Assembly (NCBI RefSeq): GCF_001436755.1 | Contig: NZ_AYZD01000017.1 | Coordinates: 373-37,487 of the forward strand | Direction: 5' to 3' | DNA: 37,115 bases | Source of the DNA: Liquorilactobacillus aquaticus DSM 21051 | GTDB taxonomy: Bacteria; Bacillota; Bacilli; Lactobacillales; Lactobacillaceae | Part shown: one piece after another, positions 1 through 7,417 of the stretch | Layout of the letters: each line of letters starts with the position of its first letter | Position numbering within the stretch: position 1 is the stretch's first letter | The notes under the pieces: generated by a model | Told to the model about the DNA's origin: nothing | Seen by the model: the letters and a program-made list of their open reading frames with translations, nothing else | Databases searched by the model: none | Translations under genes and position numbers: made by a program

Positions 1-126
1 AGACACAACAATCAAGTGCTTGCTTTAGTTCAAAGGTTTGAATTTACAATTCAGAGCCAGCAGATGTTTTTAAAGTATGAAGATAAAAATTACAGTAAAG
101 TGTTTGAAATCAAAAATTGCAAGTAG
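1..126 (+). CDS. C-terminal fragment of an unrecognised protein (5' end outside window)
   Basis: The open frame enters from the left edge and ends at TAG 124-126, giving 41 residues rich in Gln, Lys, Phe and Tyr. There is no membrane segment and no motif I recognise. It lies just upstream of two other small unknown genes on the same strand, so it may be the first visible member of that operon. Only the tail is visible, so no function is proposed. Confidence 0.45.
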   Translation, partial: RHNNQVLALVQRFEFTIQSQQMFLKYEDKNYSKVFEIKNCK

Positions 127-214
127 TTGTTTAAAGGAACGCTATGGGTGATTGTTCAATCTACCAAGGCAACGATGGTTTTTCCAGAGGAAGTTAATGA
201 GGAGAAGAGCGAAG

Positions 215-517
215 ATGGAATTCAATAAACGGCAAGCGGAAGTGATAATTGTTCAACAGTTAAGTTTTTTGTTGGATCGCAAAGTAAAAAATGAAGAACT
301 TGTACCTGAAACATATCTTTTACACAAAGATGAAATCATTCAAGTACCAACAATTGATGAAAAGCCATTGCCACAAAAGGTAATGGCTTATTTTTATGGT
401 TGTGAAAGTTACATCGGCTTTTTGATAACTGACTCGCAACAACGAAAATTGCTGGCAGTAGGAATTTTAGATAGTAACAATCAATTGGTTAAAAAGGGAG
501 AATACAAAAATGAGTAA
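215..517 (+). CDS. hypothetical protein, about 100 aa
   Basis: An unrecognised soluble protein beginning MEFNKRQAEV and ending KKGEYKNE. I prefer ATG 215 because AGGAG at 200-204 lies ten bases upstream. In-frame alternatives are ATG 197 and TTG 152. The region just upstream also holds short overlapping frames, such as GTG 148-228 and ATG 144-197, which could be leader peptides or remnants. No signal peptide or membrane segment is visible, and the body looks like a small alpha/beta protein (alternating hydrophobics in VMAYFYG and IGFLITD). The stop overlaps the start of the 27-aa peptide by 8 bases, so the two are probably translationally coupled. Confidence 0.5.
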   Translation: MEFNKRQAEVIIVQQLSFLLDRKVKNEELVPETYLLHKDEIIQVPTIDEKPLPQKVMAYFYGCESYIGFLITDSQQRKLLAVGILDSNNQLVKKGEYKNE

Positions 518-593
518 GTGGATTGAAGTAGCGCTACAAGTAATTATCTCAGCCGCCGCGACAGTTATTAAAGAAATGGGAGGAAGAAAATAA
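510..593 (+). CDS. 27-aa amphipathic hydrophobic peptide
   Basis: ATG 510 is preceded by AAAAAGGGAG (491-500) and its frame overlaps the end of the upstream gene. The product starts MSKWIEVALQ, has a roughly 15-residue Ile/Val/Ala core and ends with a charged tail (KEMGGRK). It could form one amphipathic or membrane helix. Size and layout recall small membrane-active peptides (type I toxin, leaderless bacteriocin or PSM-like), but this is a resemblance in shape only. The good ribosome-binding site and coupling argue that it is translated. Confidence 0.45.
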   Translation: MSKWIEVALQVIISAAATVIKEMGGRK

Positions 594-649
594 AAACACA
601 CTGGATCCGTAACGAGTTTCAAGGTATAATTATTGAGAGAGGTGGAAGA

Positions 650-1804
650 ATGAAATCTGTTTTTTATGACATTTTAGACATTACAAATAAAGAAGAACGC
701 ATAAAAGTATCTAAAAAATGCGGGATATCAGTGGAAGACTTGGAATACTATTCCAATAATTCAATAATTCCCATAGGTGAAAATAAAGAAAAAATAAAAA
801 AGTTCTTAGAAATAAACGAAACTGAATATAAATTATTATTTGGAGATGTGGATGCAAAATTACTTGAGAAAATAAAAATGAATGCCAAAAAAATAACTGA
901 AATACTTGGTCCTGATGATTCAAGAAGCAGCATTATAGAAAAAAGTATACCTGATTTCACGACCGATTTTGGGAAACTTTACAATAGTGACTGTATGAAA
1001 CTACTGAAAGAAACGCCAAATAATTCAGTGGATATGTTTTTTGCAGATCCTCCATTTAACTTAGGGAAAAAATATAATTCAAGTGTAAATGACAATCTTG
1101 AAGTCGATGCCTATGTTAATTGGTGTTCAGAATGGATAAGAGAAGGAGTACGTATACTGAAACCCGGAGGATCACTATTTCTGTGGAATATTCCTAAGTG
1201 GAATGTGCGTTTATCTGAAATATTGTCAAGATATTTGAACTTTAGAAATTGGATTGCCGTTGATATGAAGTATGGAATGCCTATCAGGGGAAGATTGTAT
1301 CCAGCGCATTATTCACTGCTGTATTACAGTAAGGGGAAGAAAGTTAGTAGCTTCACTCCAGAAAGAATACCCTTAGATGTTTGTCCAGTTTGTGGACATG
1401 AGATTAAGGATTATGGAGGTTATAAACATAGACTTAATGAGCACGGAATGACCTTATCTGATGTATGGAAAGACATATATCCCGTACGTCACAGTAAATA
1501 TAAAAATCGAAAAAGCAATGAATTATCGATAAAACTCATGGATAGAATAATTGGTATGTCGACAAAGCCTGGGGACACAATTTTTGACCCGTTTGGTGGG
1601 AGCGGAACTACTTATTTAGTTGCAGAGTTATTAAAAAGACGTTGGATAGGATCGGAAATAGGATCAATTAAGCCAATTGAAAATAGGTTAGTATCCAAAG
1701 ATAAGGAAAGAGATCAATTAAAGAGTATTCATGATGCTAAGAACAGATTGTTTCTAAATAAAACAATAAGACAAAGGAAAAGCAATAACTATTGGTTACC
1801 ATAA
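650..1804 (+). CDS. Beta-class site-specific DNA methyltransferase (N6-adenine or N4-cytosine) with N-terminal HTH-like region
   Basis: 384 aa. Transfers methyl from SAM to an amino group of adenine (more likely, from the DPPF motif) or cytosine. Residues about 14-66 look like a compact XRE-type helix-turn-helix. Catalytic motif IV is D133-P-P-F and the SAM-binding motif I is FDPFGGSGTT at 312-321. IV before I with the recognition region between them defines the beta class. The recognition region contains C245-x2-C248 with H260 and H265, spaced like a zinc finger. The start has AGAGGTGG at 637-644, and a TATAAT at 625-630 may be the -10. It opens a three-gene locus with an AIPR protein and a DUF2075 protein, where it would protect self DNA. 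The fused HTH could repress its own operon, as in some type II methyltransferases. Substrate base and target site are unknown. Confidence 0.88.
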   Translation: MKSVFYDILDITNKEERIKVSKKCGISVEDLEYYSNNSIIPIGENKEKIKKFLEINETEYKLLFGDVDAKLLEKIKMNAKKITEILGPDDSRSSIIEKSIPDFTTDFGKLYNSDCMKLLKETPNNSVDMFFADPPFNLGKKYNSSVNDNLEVDAYVNWCSEWIREGVRILKPGGSLFLWNIPKWNVRLSEILSRYLNFRNWIAVDMKYGMPIRGRLYPAHYSLLYYSKGKKVSSFTPERIPLDVCPVCGHEIKDYGGYKHRLNEHGMTLSDVWKDIYPVRHSKYKNRKSNELSIKLMDRIIGMSTKPGDTIFDPFGGSGTTYLVAELLKRRWIGSEIGSIKPIENRLVSKDKERDQLKSIHDAKNRLFLNKTIRQRKSNNYWLP

Positions 1805-1811
1805 TTTATTT

Positions 1812-1842
1812 AAAATAAGCTTGTTATAAGCTTATTTTTTTT
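1812..1842 (+). terminator. Intrinsic terminator after the methyltransferase gene
   Basis: An 11-bp perfect inverted repeat (1812-1822 with 1828-1838) encloses a 5-base loop and runs into T8 (1835-1842). It separates the methyltransferase from the AIPR gene, so the two genes can be expressed at different levels. That suits a system where protection must precede attack. Confidence 0.8.
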
Positions 1843-1960
1843 GTCACATAGAAGGTTTATTGTTTAAAATAATAAACAATAAAAAACTAATTTTACATAT
1901 AAAGTGATAAAATAATCGTGAAAGAAATATCTTTTATTTTGACTGAATTGGAGTGGTTAT

Positions 1961-4102
1961 ATGGCAGGCGTTATTGAAATTTCACAAATTAAGGATAGAT
2001 TGCATAGTAGCTTTGATAAAGTAATTCCGTTGATGAACAGTAAAGGAAAAAGCCCGGAACAAAAAGAGAAAAACTTTTTGTCTAAAGCACTTGCATGTGA
2101 AGCTTTGAAATTAACTTATTCAAATGAATTATCATCAGAAATAGCATACGAACAAAATGTAGATGGCGGGCAAGACAACGGGATAGATGCAATATATTTC
2201 AACAAAAAAAAATGTGAACTTTGCTTTGTCCAATCTAAATATAGAGAAAATGGGAAAAAAGGAATAACTCCCTCAGAGACTTCAGAATTTATTAGAGGAG
2301 TCGATAAGATACTGCAACTTAATTTTGATGATGCAAATAAAAAAATACAACGCAGAGTAGACGAATTAAATGAAATATTTAGAGAAAATACAGATATTAA
2401 ATGTAAGCTTGTTCTTATACAAACAGTTAAGGACACATCCGAGGATGTTAGGAAAAGACTAAACGACTATATTACTAGCCAGGAAAGTGAAGATTATTCT
2501 TATGACATTATAGAAATCGACCGAATATATTCAGATGTTGTACGTGGAGATCGAAATGTAATGTTAGAAAGGGTAAGCGTATCGTCTTATGGTGAATATG
2601 AAACTAGCGATAACAAAGCCTACTATGGCCGAGTAACTTTAGATCAAATATATTCTTGGTGGAAGCTATTTGGTGATAAATTGACGGATCAAAATTTACG
2701 TAGATCATTAGGTGACACAAATATTAATATTGGGATTAAGAAGACGTTAGAGATTGAGCCAGCTAATTTTTGGTTTTACAATAACGGAATCACAATTGTG
2801 ACGGATAAAATAGAGCTATATAATGGGGGGAAAACTGTAAATGAAGCAATTAAGTTAAAATGTAAAAATGCAAACATTGTAAATGGAGCACAAACGTTTT
2901 CATCTGTTGGAGAATATGGTGCACAACTTCAAAAACCTTTGGAATCTTTGAAAGAAGCTAATGTTTTAGTTAAGATAATAGAGCTTAAAAATGATGAAGA
3001 GGAAGAAATAAGTGGAACTTTTTTACATAATATTACTAAATTCAATAACAGCCAAAACAATATAAGTGGCCGCGATTTTATAACTTTTGATAAAGTACAG
3101 CAGACTATAAGAACACAACTAGAAGCAGAGAACATTAAATATTATTTAATGCGAGAAAGTGATGATAGAAATACTGATAGAAAGAAAACGTTAAGTGTTC
3201 GTGATGTTACTAGGGCATTGGCATTTTCTGTAGATTCTGATATTGCAATAAAAATAAAAAGAGAAATTGGGTTGGCTATTGATAACCCCGATTCTCAATA
3301 TTATAAAAGAATATTCACCAATTCAGTTACTGGCTTTTTTACATGGAATATTGTACAAATTCATCGAAAGGTAGATGAGGGTATTTCTTCAAAAATGGTG
3401 AAACTATCTGGTAAGGAACTAGCTATACTTAGATATGGTAGAGATTTGCTCGCTAACCTTATATTAACTGATATGGTTAAAAGTGTACCAAAAGATAAGT
3501 TATATTCTGAAACTCAGTTAAAAAAAATCAATATAAGTCCTAGTTTGAATAAATACATCGAAAAACTAAATATTTTTCTTAAAGAGCCTCAATTTGCTGG
3601 GCAAACTTTGAGTAAATTGTTTAATTCTATAAATTCTCATAAGCAACTATTCCTCAAAATGAAAAACGCTCAATCAAGCAATATAGTAGCAGACGAAGAT
3701 GTTAAAATAAATTACCCATTGTGGGTATCAGATCGAGATAAAAATACATTTAATAAGTTTTTCGAAAGAATGGGAGAAGATATTTTAGCAAAAAAAGTGT
3801 TGAAATATATAGTCGAGAATATTTATCGTAAAAACTATGAAATTGGGTATACAACAAATATGCATTTTTATGTGCAAGGTGAAGGTCCACGGGAAGCCAG
3901 GTTTCTTTTTAGATTTGCCTATTATACCAAGGGATATTTATCATTTAAATATCATGCCTTTGGAACTTACAATAGTATATGGCTTAAAGAACATAAAGAA
4001 GTAATAAGTGCTTATACTGAAAATAAAAATAAAATTATAGTAAATGAAGAAAGTGATTGTGATAATTTAGAAAGTATATTTAAGGATATTGTAAAAAATT
4101 AA
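1961..4102 (+). CDS. AIPR-family protein with N-terminal PD-(D/E)XK-like nuclease motif
   Basis: 713 aa. AIPR (abortive infection phage resistance) proteins occur in restriction-like and abortive-infection loci. The N-terminal domain has a GQDNGID segment (D76) followed by Q91-S-K93, the D...QxK pattern of Mrr-like PD-(D/E)XK nucleases. The AIPR core follows: YYGRVTL at 221, NFWFYNNGITI at 269-279 and IVNGAQT at 306-312, all typical of the family. The C-terminal ~250 residues are not recognised. No signal peptide or membrane segment. GGAG at 1950-1953 supports the ATG. It sits after a terminator, so it probably has its own promoter in the AT-rich 1843-1960 gap. Inferred role: effector or restriction subunit cleaving foreign nucleic acid, with the neighbouring methyltransferase giving immunity. 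Nuclease activity is predicted, not shown. Confidence 0.82.
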   Translation: MAGVIEISQIKDRLHSSFDKVIPLMNSKGKSPEQKEKNFLSKALACEALKLTYSNELSSEIAYEQNVDGGQDNGIDAIYFNKKKCELCFVQSKYRENGKKGITPSETSEFIRGVDKILQLNFDDANKKIQRRVDELNEIFRENTDIKCKLVLIQTVKDTSEDVRKRLNDYITSQESEDYSYDIIEIDRIYSDVVRGDRNVMLERVSVSSYGEYETSDNKAYYGRVTLDQIYSWWKLFGDKLTDQNLRRSLGDTNINIGIKKTLEIEPANFWFYNNGITIVTDKIELYNGGKTVNEAIKLKCKNANIVNGAQTFSSVGEYGAQLQKPLESLKEANVLVKIIELKNDEEEEISGTFLHNITKFNNSQNNISGRDFITFDKVQQTIRTQLEAENIKYYLMRESDDRNTDRKKTLSVRDVTRALAFSVDSDIAIKIKREIGLAIDNPDSQYYKRIFTNSVTGFFTWNIVQIHRKVDEGISSKMVKLSGKELAILRYGRDLLANLILTDMVKSVPKDKLYSETQLKKINISPSLNKYIEKLNIFLKEPQFAGQTLSKLFNSINSHKQLFLKMKNAQSSNIVADEDVKINYPLWVSDRDKNTFNKFFERMGEDILAKKVLKYIVENIYRKNYEIGYTTNMHFYVQGEGPREARFLFRFAYYTKGYLSFKYHAFGTYNSIWLKEHKEVISAYTENKNKIIVNEESDCDNLESIFKDIVKN

Positions 4103-4213
4103 AATAAGATCTACTATGAATAATTTGCAGGTAGCTTAGATTTTGTTATTTTTTCACCTAGGCTAACGAGGTTGGCTTATTTTAGATTAATTATTGAAAG
4201 GAAAGAACAAAGA

Positions 4214-5728
4214 ATGATCCCATTTACATTAAGAGAGTATGTTTCGGCAAGCGATAATAAAAAATTGCTTACTAATGCACTAATTTATCACCAAATGAAT
4301 CCAAAGGAAATCGAAAAGAAAGACTTCAGACAGTTTTCCCGACTAGTTTTAGAAGAATTGCCGTCTTATAAGGATATCGGAGGTTGGTTTTTGGGGACTG
4401 ATTTACAGGTATTACCTGATTTTGACGTTTTATTATTTCTAAATAAATTTACGTTAAATTTAGATTTGAAAGATGAATATAGTTGCAACAAACATGAAGA
4501 TATTTCAAAAAAGTTTCGATCACAAAAAAGAATGTTCAGAATTTTAGGTCAAAAAGTGATGAATATTGTTTTTTTTGCAAAAGATAAAAAATTATTAAAA
4601 TGGATTGATGAAAGAAATGCATTTCAAGAAATAAGTTTTCCTCAGTTTGTTGAATTATTGTGTGATCAAGTTGTAGTACAAGAAAATAGCATTGAACGCC
4701 TTAGCTCTAGGAATTTTTTGATTTCCCCTCTTAAAGATATTCAAGCCTTCTTAGACGGTAAGTATTGGTTAACAGATGAACAACAGAAAAGGGTAGAAAG
4801 TATCTCGCATCATGGTATTTTTGGCATTCAAGGAGAGGCTGGAACTGGAAGAACATTGATAGCATATGATTTTATTAAACATGTAGATGGTACAAAAAAA
4901 ATACTTTTTGTTTTCCCAGGAGAGCTTAGAGATGCTCATTTAAAACTAGAAAATAAATTTTCTACGGTTAAATTTGTTACCGCTAAAAGTTGTTTAACCA
5001 TTGATTTAGATGAATATGATGTGATTTTGATAGACGAAGCTCAGAGGTTACATAGTAATGTCAGAATAACACTAGCTGTTTGGGCAAAAGAAAATTACAA
5101 AAAAAAGACTATAGTCTTTTTTTTCGATGTGGAACAAGCGTTAGGACCTAAGGATGCAGGACAATTGATGTTAAACTTGTGTCAAACATTTGAAAAAGAT
5201 GGACAAGGGATTTTGTATAATTTAAGTAAGAACATTAGATCGAATCCAATAATAAGTGCCTTCGTTCGAAATGTACGTAGTTTAAGTAAAAGGCCAGCGC
5301 AAGATATTACTGTTAGTGATATGAAAGATTGCGTTGATGTTAGGTACTTTTCAAAAGGAGCGGATGCTATTCCTTGGATCAAGGACTGTATTCACGAGGG
5401 GTATCATTTTTTTAAGCCAACTGGTGACAATCATGGATATGCTAGTTCAGATCAGTTTGTAAGTATAACATCGTCTACCAATACGCATGGAATTATAGGT
5501 GGGGAATTAGATAAAGTTGTTACTTATCTAGATGATTGTGTTGGATATGATAAATATGGAGAATTAGTGAAAAAGGGTACGGAATATTATTTTGTCGATA
5601 AGGAGAGCTGTGTCAACATGTCACGTGCAAAAGAGAAACTAGCATTAGCTATTATACATAATCCAGATGTTTATATGGGAATTACTGATATTGTATTTAG
5701 ACAAAAAATAGTTAATGCTTCAGATTAG
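4214..5728 (+). CDS. DUF2075 / Schlafen-like P-loop helicase-type protein with possible nuclease-like N-terminus
   Basis: 504 aa from ATG 4214, which has GAAAGG at 4199-4204; a longer TTG 4172 frame lacks a good site. Residues 60-110 resemble a NERD-like or PD-(D/E)XK fold: D71, then D84-L-K86 at the end of a predicted strand, then a Lys/Gln-rich helix. From about 185 the DUF2075 ATPase begins: a Q-motif-like TDEQQKRV, a Walker A-like GEAGTGRT at 207-214 where Arg213 replaces the usual Lys, Walker B VILIDEAQ at 270-277, and a C-terminal VNMSRAKEKLAL resembling helicase motif VI. It lies 111 bases after the AIPR gene on the same strand with only a weak imperfect hairpin between, so they are probably co-transcribed. 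Likely a DNA/RNA translocase or sensor of the defence locus. Altered Walker A makes ATP hydrolysis uncertain. Confidence 0.78.
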   Translation: MIPFTLREYVSASDNKKLLTNALIYHQMNPKEIEKKDFRQFSRLVLEELPSYKDIGGWFLGTDLQVLPDFDVLLFLNKFTLNLDLKDEYSCNKHEDISKKFRSQKRMFRILGQKVMNIVFFAKDKKLLKWIDERNAFQEISFPQFVELLCDQVVVQENSIERLSSRNFLISPLKDIQAFLDGKYWLTDEQQKRVESISHHGIFGIQGEAGTGRTLIAYDFIKHVDGTKKILFVFPGELRDAHLKLENKFSTVKFVTAKSCLTIDLDEYDVILIDEAQRLHSNVRITLAVWAKENYKKKTIVFFFDVEQALGPKDAGQLMLNLCQTFEKDGQGILYNLSKNIRSNPIISAFVRNVRSLSKRPAQDITVSDMKDCVDVRYFSKGADAIPWIKDCIHEGYHFFKPTGDNHGYASSDQFVSITSSTNTHGIIGGELDKVVTYLDDCVGYDKYGELVKKGTEYYFVDKESCVNMSRAKEKLALAIIHNPDVYMGITDIVFRQKIVNASD

Positions 5729-5757
5729 TTGTTATTATGTATGTTAACGTTTTTTAG

Positions 5758-5803
5758 ATAACCGTACTTACTTATGTTACGCAAGTTCCTATAATAAGTG
5801 ATT
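5758..5803 (+). repeat. Imperfect direct repeat, copy A (partner at 9747-9792)
   Basis: About 46 bases match the segment at 9747-9792 in the same orientation with ten differences, nearly all transitions. The best block is ACTTATGTTA-y-GCAAGT (5769-5785). Copy A follows the defence locus and copy B follows the PTS operon, so the pair brackets 5.8-9.75 kb. Within copy A, ACTTAT and ATAAGT form a small inverted repeat. The nature is unknown: decayed mobile-element end, recombination footprint or conserved RNA. Confidence 0.5.
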
Positions 5804-5864
5804 TAACACTTAATTGTATAAAAATTTAATTTAAAAAAATAATATAGATGCTATATAAATAAAA

Positions 5865-5921
5865 GTCCGAGATAAAGAAGTTGATGAATTTTGAAAAAAA
5901 GCTTGCTTAAAAGTCTCGGAC
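5865..5921. repeat. 8-bp inverted repeat with 41-base spacer upstream of the PTS promoter
   Basis: GTCCGAGA (5865-5872) is repeated inverted as TCTCGGAC (5914-5921). The right arm lies inside the promoter spacer (-35 at 5903, -10 at 5926), so it could be an operator half or the footprint of an old terminator. No T-run follows. The rest of the 326-base gap 5729-6054 holds repeat A and the PTS control elements listed separately. Confidence 0.35.
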
Positions 5922-5931
5922 AATTTATAAT
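5903..5931 (+). promoter_or_regulatory. Sigma-A promoter of the PTS operon
   Basis: TTGCTT (5903-5908), 17 bases, then TATAAT (5926-5931). It lies about 20 bases before the antiterminator target and about 120 bases before the EIIA start, the layout expected for a BglG-controlled leader. Confidence 0.75.
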
Positions 5932-5944
5932 GTAAACGTAATCA
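5931..5944 (+). promoter_or_regulatory. Putative cre site for CcpA catabolite repression
   Basis: TGTAAACGTAATCA matches the catabolite-responsive element consensus TGWAANCGNTNWCA with one deviation. It overlaps the last base of the -10 and the transcription start, a position where CcpA binding represses. Glucose repression on top of antitermination is the inference. Confidence 0.6.
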
Positions 5945-5951
5945 ATAAGAC

Positions 5952-6036
5952 GGATTGTAACTCTTTGAGGCATTACCGTGAAAGTGGACAGATTGACTGT
6001 GCCATTTTTGTGGAAATGTTTCAAGGAGTTTTTTTT
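5952..6036 (+). promoter_or_regulatory. BglG-type RAT overlapping a rho-independent terminator
   Basis: 5952-5977 starts GGATTGTAACT and continues to GGCATTACC, matching the ribonucleic antiterminator (RAT) pattern of bgl/lic/sac operons, though about three bases shorter. The 16 bases at 5959-5974, inside the RAT, pair completely with 6015-6030 (counting G-U pairs), and T8 (6029-6036) follows. RAT and terminator are therefore mutually exclusive. The BglG-type protein encoded at 6572 would bind the RAT and let transcription into the operon. Confidence 0.82.
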
Positions 6037-6054
6037 GTTTAGGAGGAAGATAAT

Positions 6055-6537
6055 ATGTTTAATTTTTTTAATAAAAATAAAGTTTTAGAGGTTGTTTGTC
6101 CTATAACTGGGGTATTAACTAAGTTAGAAAGTGTAAAAGATCAAGTATTTTCAACAAAAATGATGGGAGACGGTTTTGCAATAGTTCCCTCTAAAGGATC
6201 CACTACGGTTTTTTCACCAGTTGCTGGAACAATAGTTTCTCTACCAGATTCTAAACATGCAGTAGGGGTAACAACTGAAGGTGGAATTGATATTTTGATT
6301 CACGTTGGTATAGATACAGTTGAATTGAATGGTAAGGGTTTTGAAACATTCGTTAAAAAACAACAAAAGGTTAGAAGAGGCGATGCTTTGCTATCCTTTG
6401 ATGAGAAATTTATGGATAGTAAGAAGATAGATATGACAGTTATGACTATTTTCACGGGCGGATACAACAAGGAAGTAGAATTGACAGAAAATTTTGGCAC
6501 GTTAATTTCTGCGAAAAATATTTTATTAAGAGAATAA
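6055..6537 (+). CDS. PTS glucose-type EIIA component
   Basis: 160 aa, full length for a stand-alone EIIA-Glc (Crr-like) domain. It accepts phosphate from HPr and passes it to EIIB. The active His is His83 in LIHVGIDT, and the companion His68 sits in SKHAVGV; both are conserved. AGGAGG at 6041-6046 sets the ATG. First gene of the four-gene operon, directly behind the RAT/terminator. The EIIBC encoded at 7418 has no EIIA domain of its own, so this protein is its obvious phosphodonor. Confidence 0.93.
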   Translation: MFNFFNKNKVLEVVCPITGVLTKLESVKDQVFSTKMMGDGFAIVPSKGSTTVFSPVAGTIVSLPDSKHAVGVTTEGGIDILIHVGIDTVELNGKGFETFVKKQQKVRRGDALLSFDEKFMDSKKIDMTVMTIFTGGYNKEVELTENFGTLISAKNILLRE

Positions 6538-6571
6538 AAATTCTTAGCAAAGTGTAAGGAAGTGATGAAAA

Positions 6572-7414
6572 ATGAAAGCGGTAAAAAAGATTAACAACAA
6601 CGTTGCTGTTTGTGTGGATGGTAATGGAGATGAATTAGTGGCATTTGGAAGTGGGATTGGTTTTTGCAAAATGCCATATGAAATAAAAGACCTAAGAAAG
6701 ATTACAATGACGTTTTATCGCTTGAATACTCATAATTTTCAATTATTGAAGGAAATACCAGAGAAAATATTTGATGTTAGTGCACAAATAGTAAATAAAG
6801 CTCAGAAAATACTATCACATGAACTGAATCCAAATGTAATTTTTAGTTTAGCAGATCATATAAACTTTGCAATTATTAGACAGAAAAATTATAAAGAGTT
6901 AACGTTACCTTTTTCTTATGATGTCAAACAGCTTTATCCTAAAGAATTTGAAGCTGGAAGAATGGCGATTAATTTAGTCGAGAAAGAGTTAGATGTTAAC
7001 TTGCCTCAAACTGAAATTACAGCAATCGCAATGCATTTTATTAATTCACAAGTTATTAATATTCCATCAATAACAGATAATACATTTAATTTGATATCTG
7101 TAAAAGCTATTTCTTATGTTGAAAGTTATTTCAACATAAGAATCGATCAAAATGGATTTTCATATAATCGTTTCATAATGCATTTGCGTTACTATTTGAT
7201 AAGAATTTCGGAAAATAAACAAATAGTGGATGAAGCAAGTATCGCTATGATAAGAACGTTTAAACAAGAGTCTCCTAAAATATACAAATGTACTAAACAG
7301 ATAGTAGTAATGATCGATGAGATATTAAATAGTAAAAGTACGGATGATGAAATGTTTTACCTAATGATATATGTCAAAAGAATAGTTGTTAAGTCATTGA
7401 ATAATAAGGAGTAA
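6572..7414 (+). CDS. BglG/LicT-family transcriptional antiterminator
   Basis: 280 aa. Residues 1-55 form the RNA-binding CAT domain (MKAVKKINNN..). PRD1 carries His96 (ADHINFAI) and His155 (AMHFINSQ). PRD2 carries His204 (IMHLRYYL), but the fourth usual phosphorylation site is Tyr267 (YLMIYVKR) where LicT-type proteins have His. It should bind the RAT at 5952 and be controlled by PTS phosphorylation: inactive when phosphorylated by its EII on PRD1, active when substrate drains phosphate. Thirty-four bases follow EIIA and three bases precede EIIBC, so it is autoregulated within the operon. Loss of one PRD2 His may weaken HPr-dependent activation. Confidence 0.93.
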   Translation: MKAVKKINNNVAVCVDGNGDELVAFGSGIGFCKMPYEIKDLRKITMTFYRLNTHNFQLLKEIPEKIFDVSAQIVNKAQKILSHELNPNVIFSLADHINFAIIRQKNYKELTLPFSYDVKQLYPKEFEAGRMAINLVEKELDVNLPQTEITAIAMHFINSQVINIPSITDNTFNLISVKAISYVESYFNIRIDQNGFSYNRFIMHLRYYLIRISENKQIVDEASIAMIRTFKQESPKIYKCTKQIVVMIDEILNSKSTDDEMFYLMIYVKRIVVKSLNNKE

Positions 7415-7417
7415 ATT

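Noticed and set aside
2116-2436. 106-aa minus-strand frame opposite the AIPR gene
   Set aside because: A shadow of the AIPR reading frame in AT-rich DNA: Ser/Phe/Leu-rich with no start signals.
5865-5921. Rho-independent terminator call for the GTCCGAGA inverted repeat
   Set aside because: The loop is 41 bases and no T-run follows the right arm, so it was listed only as an inverted repeat.
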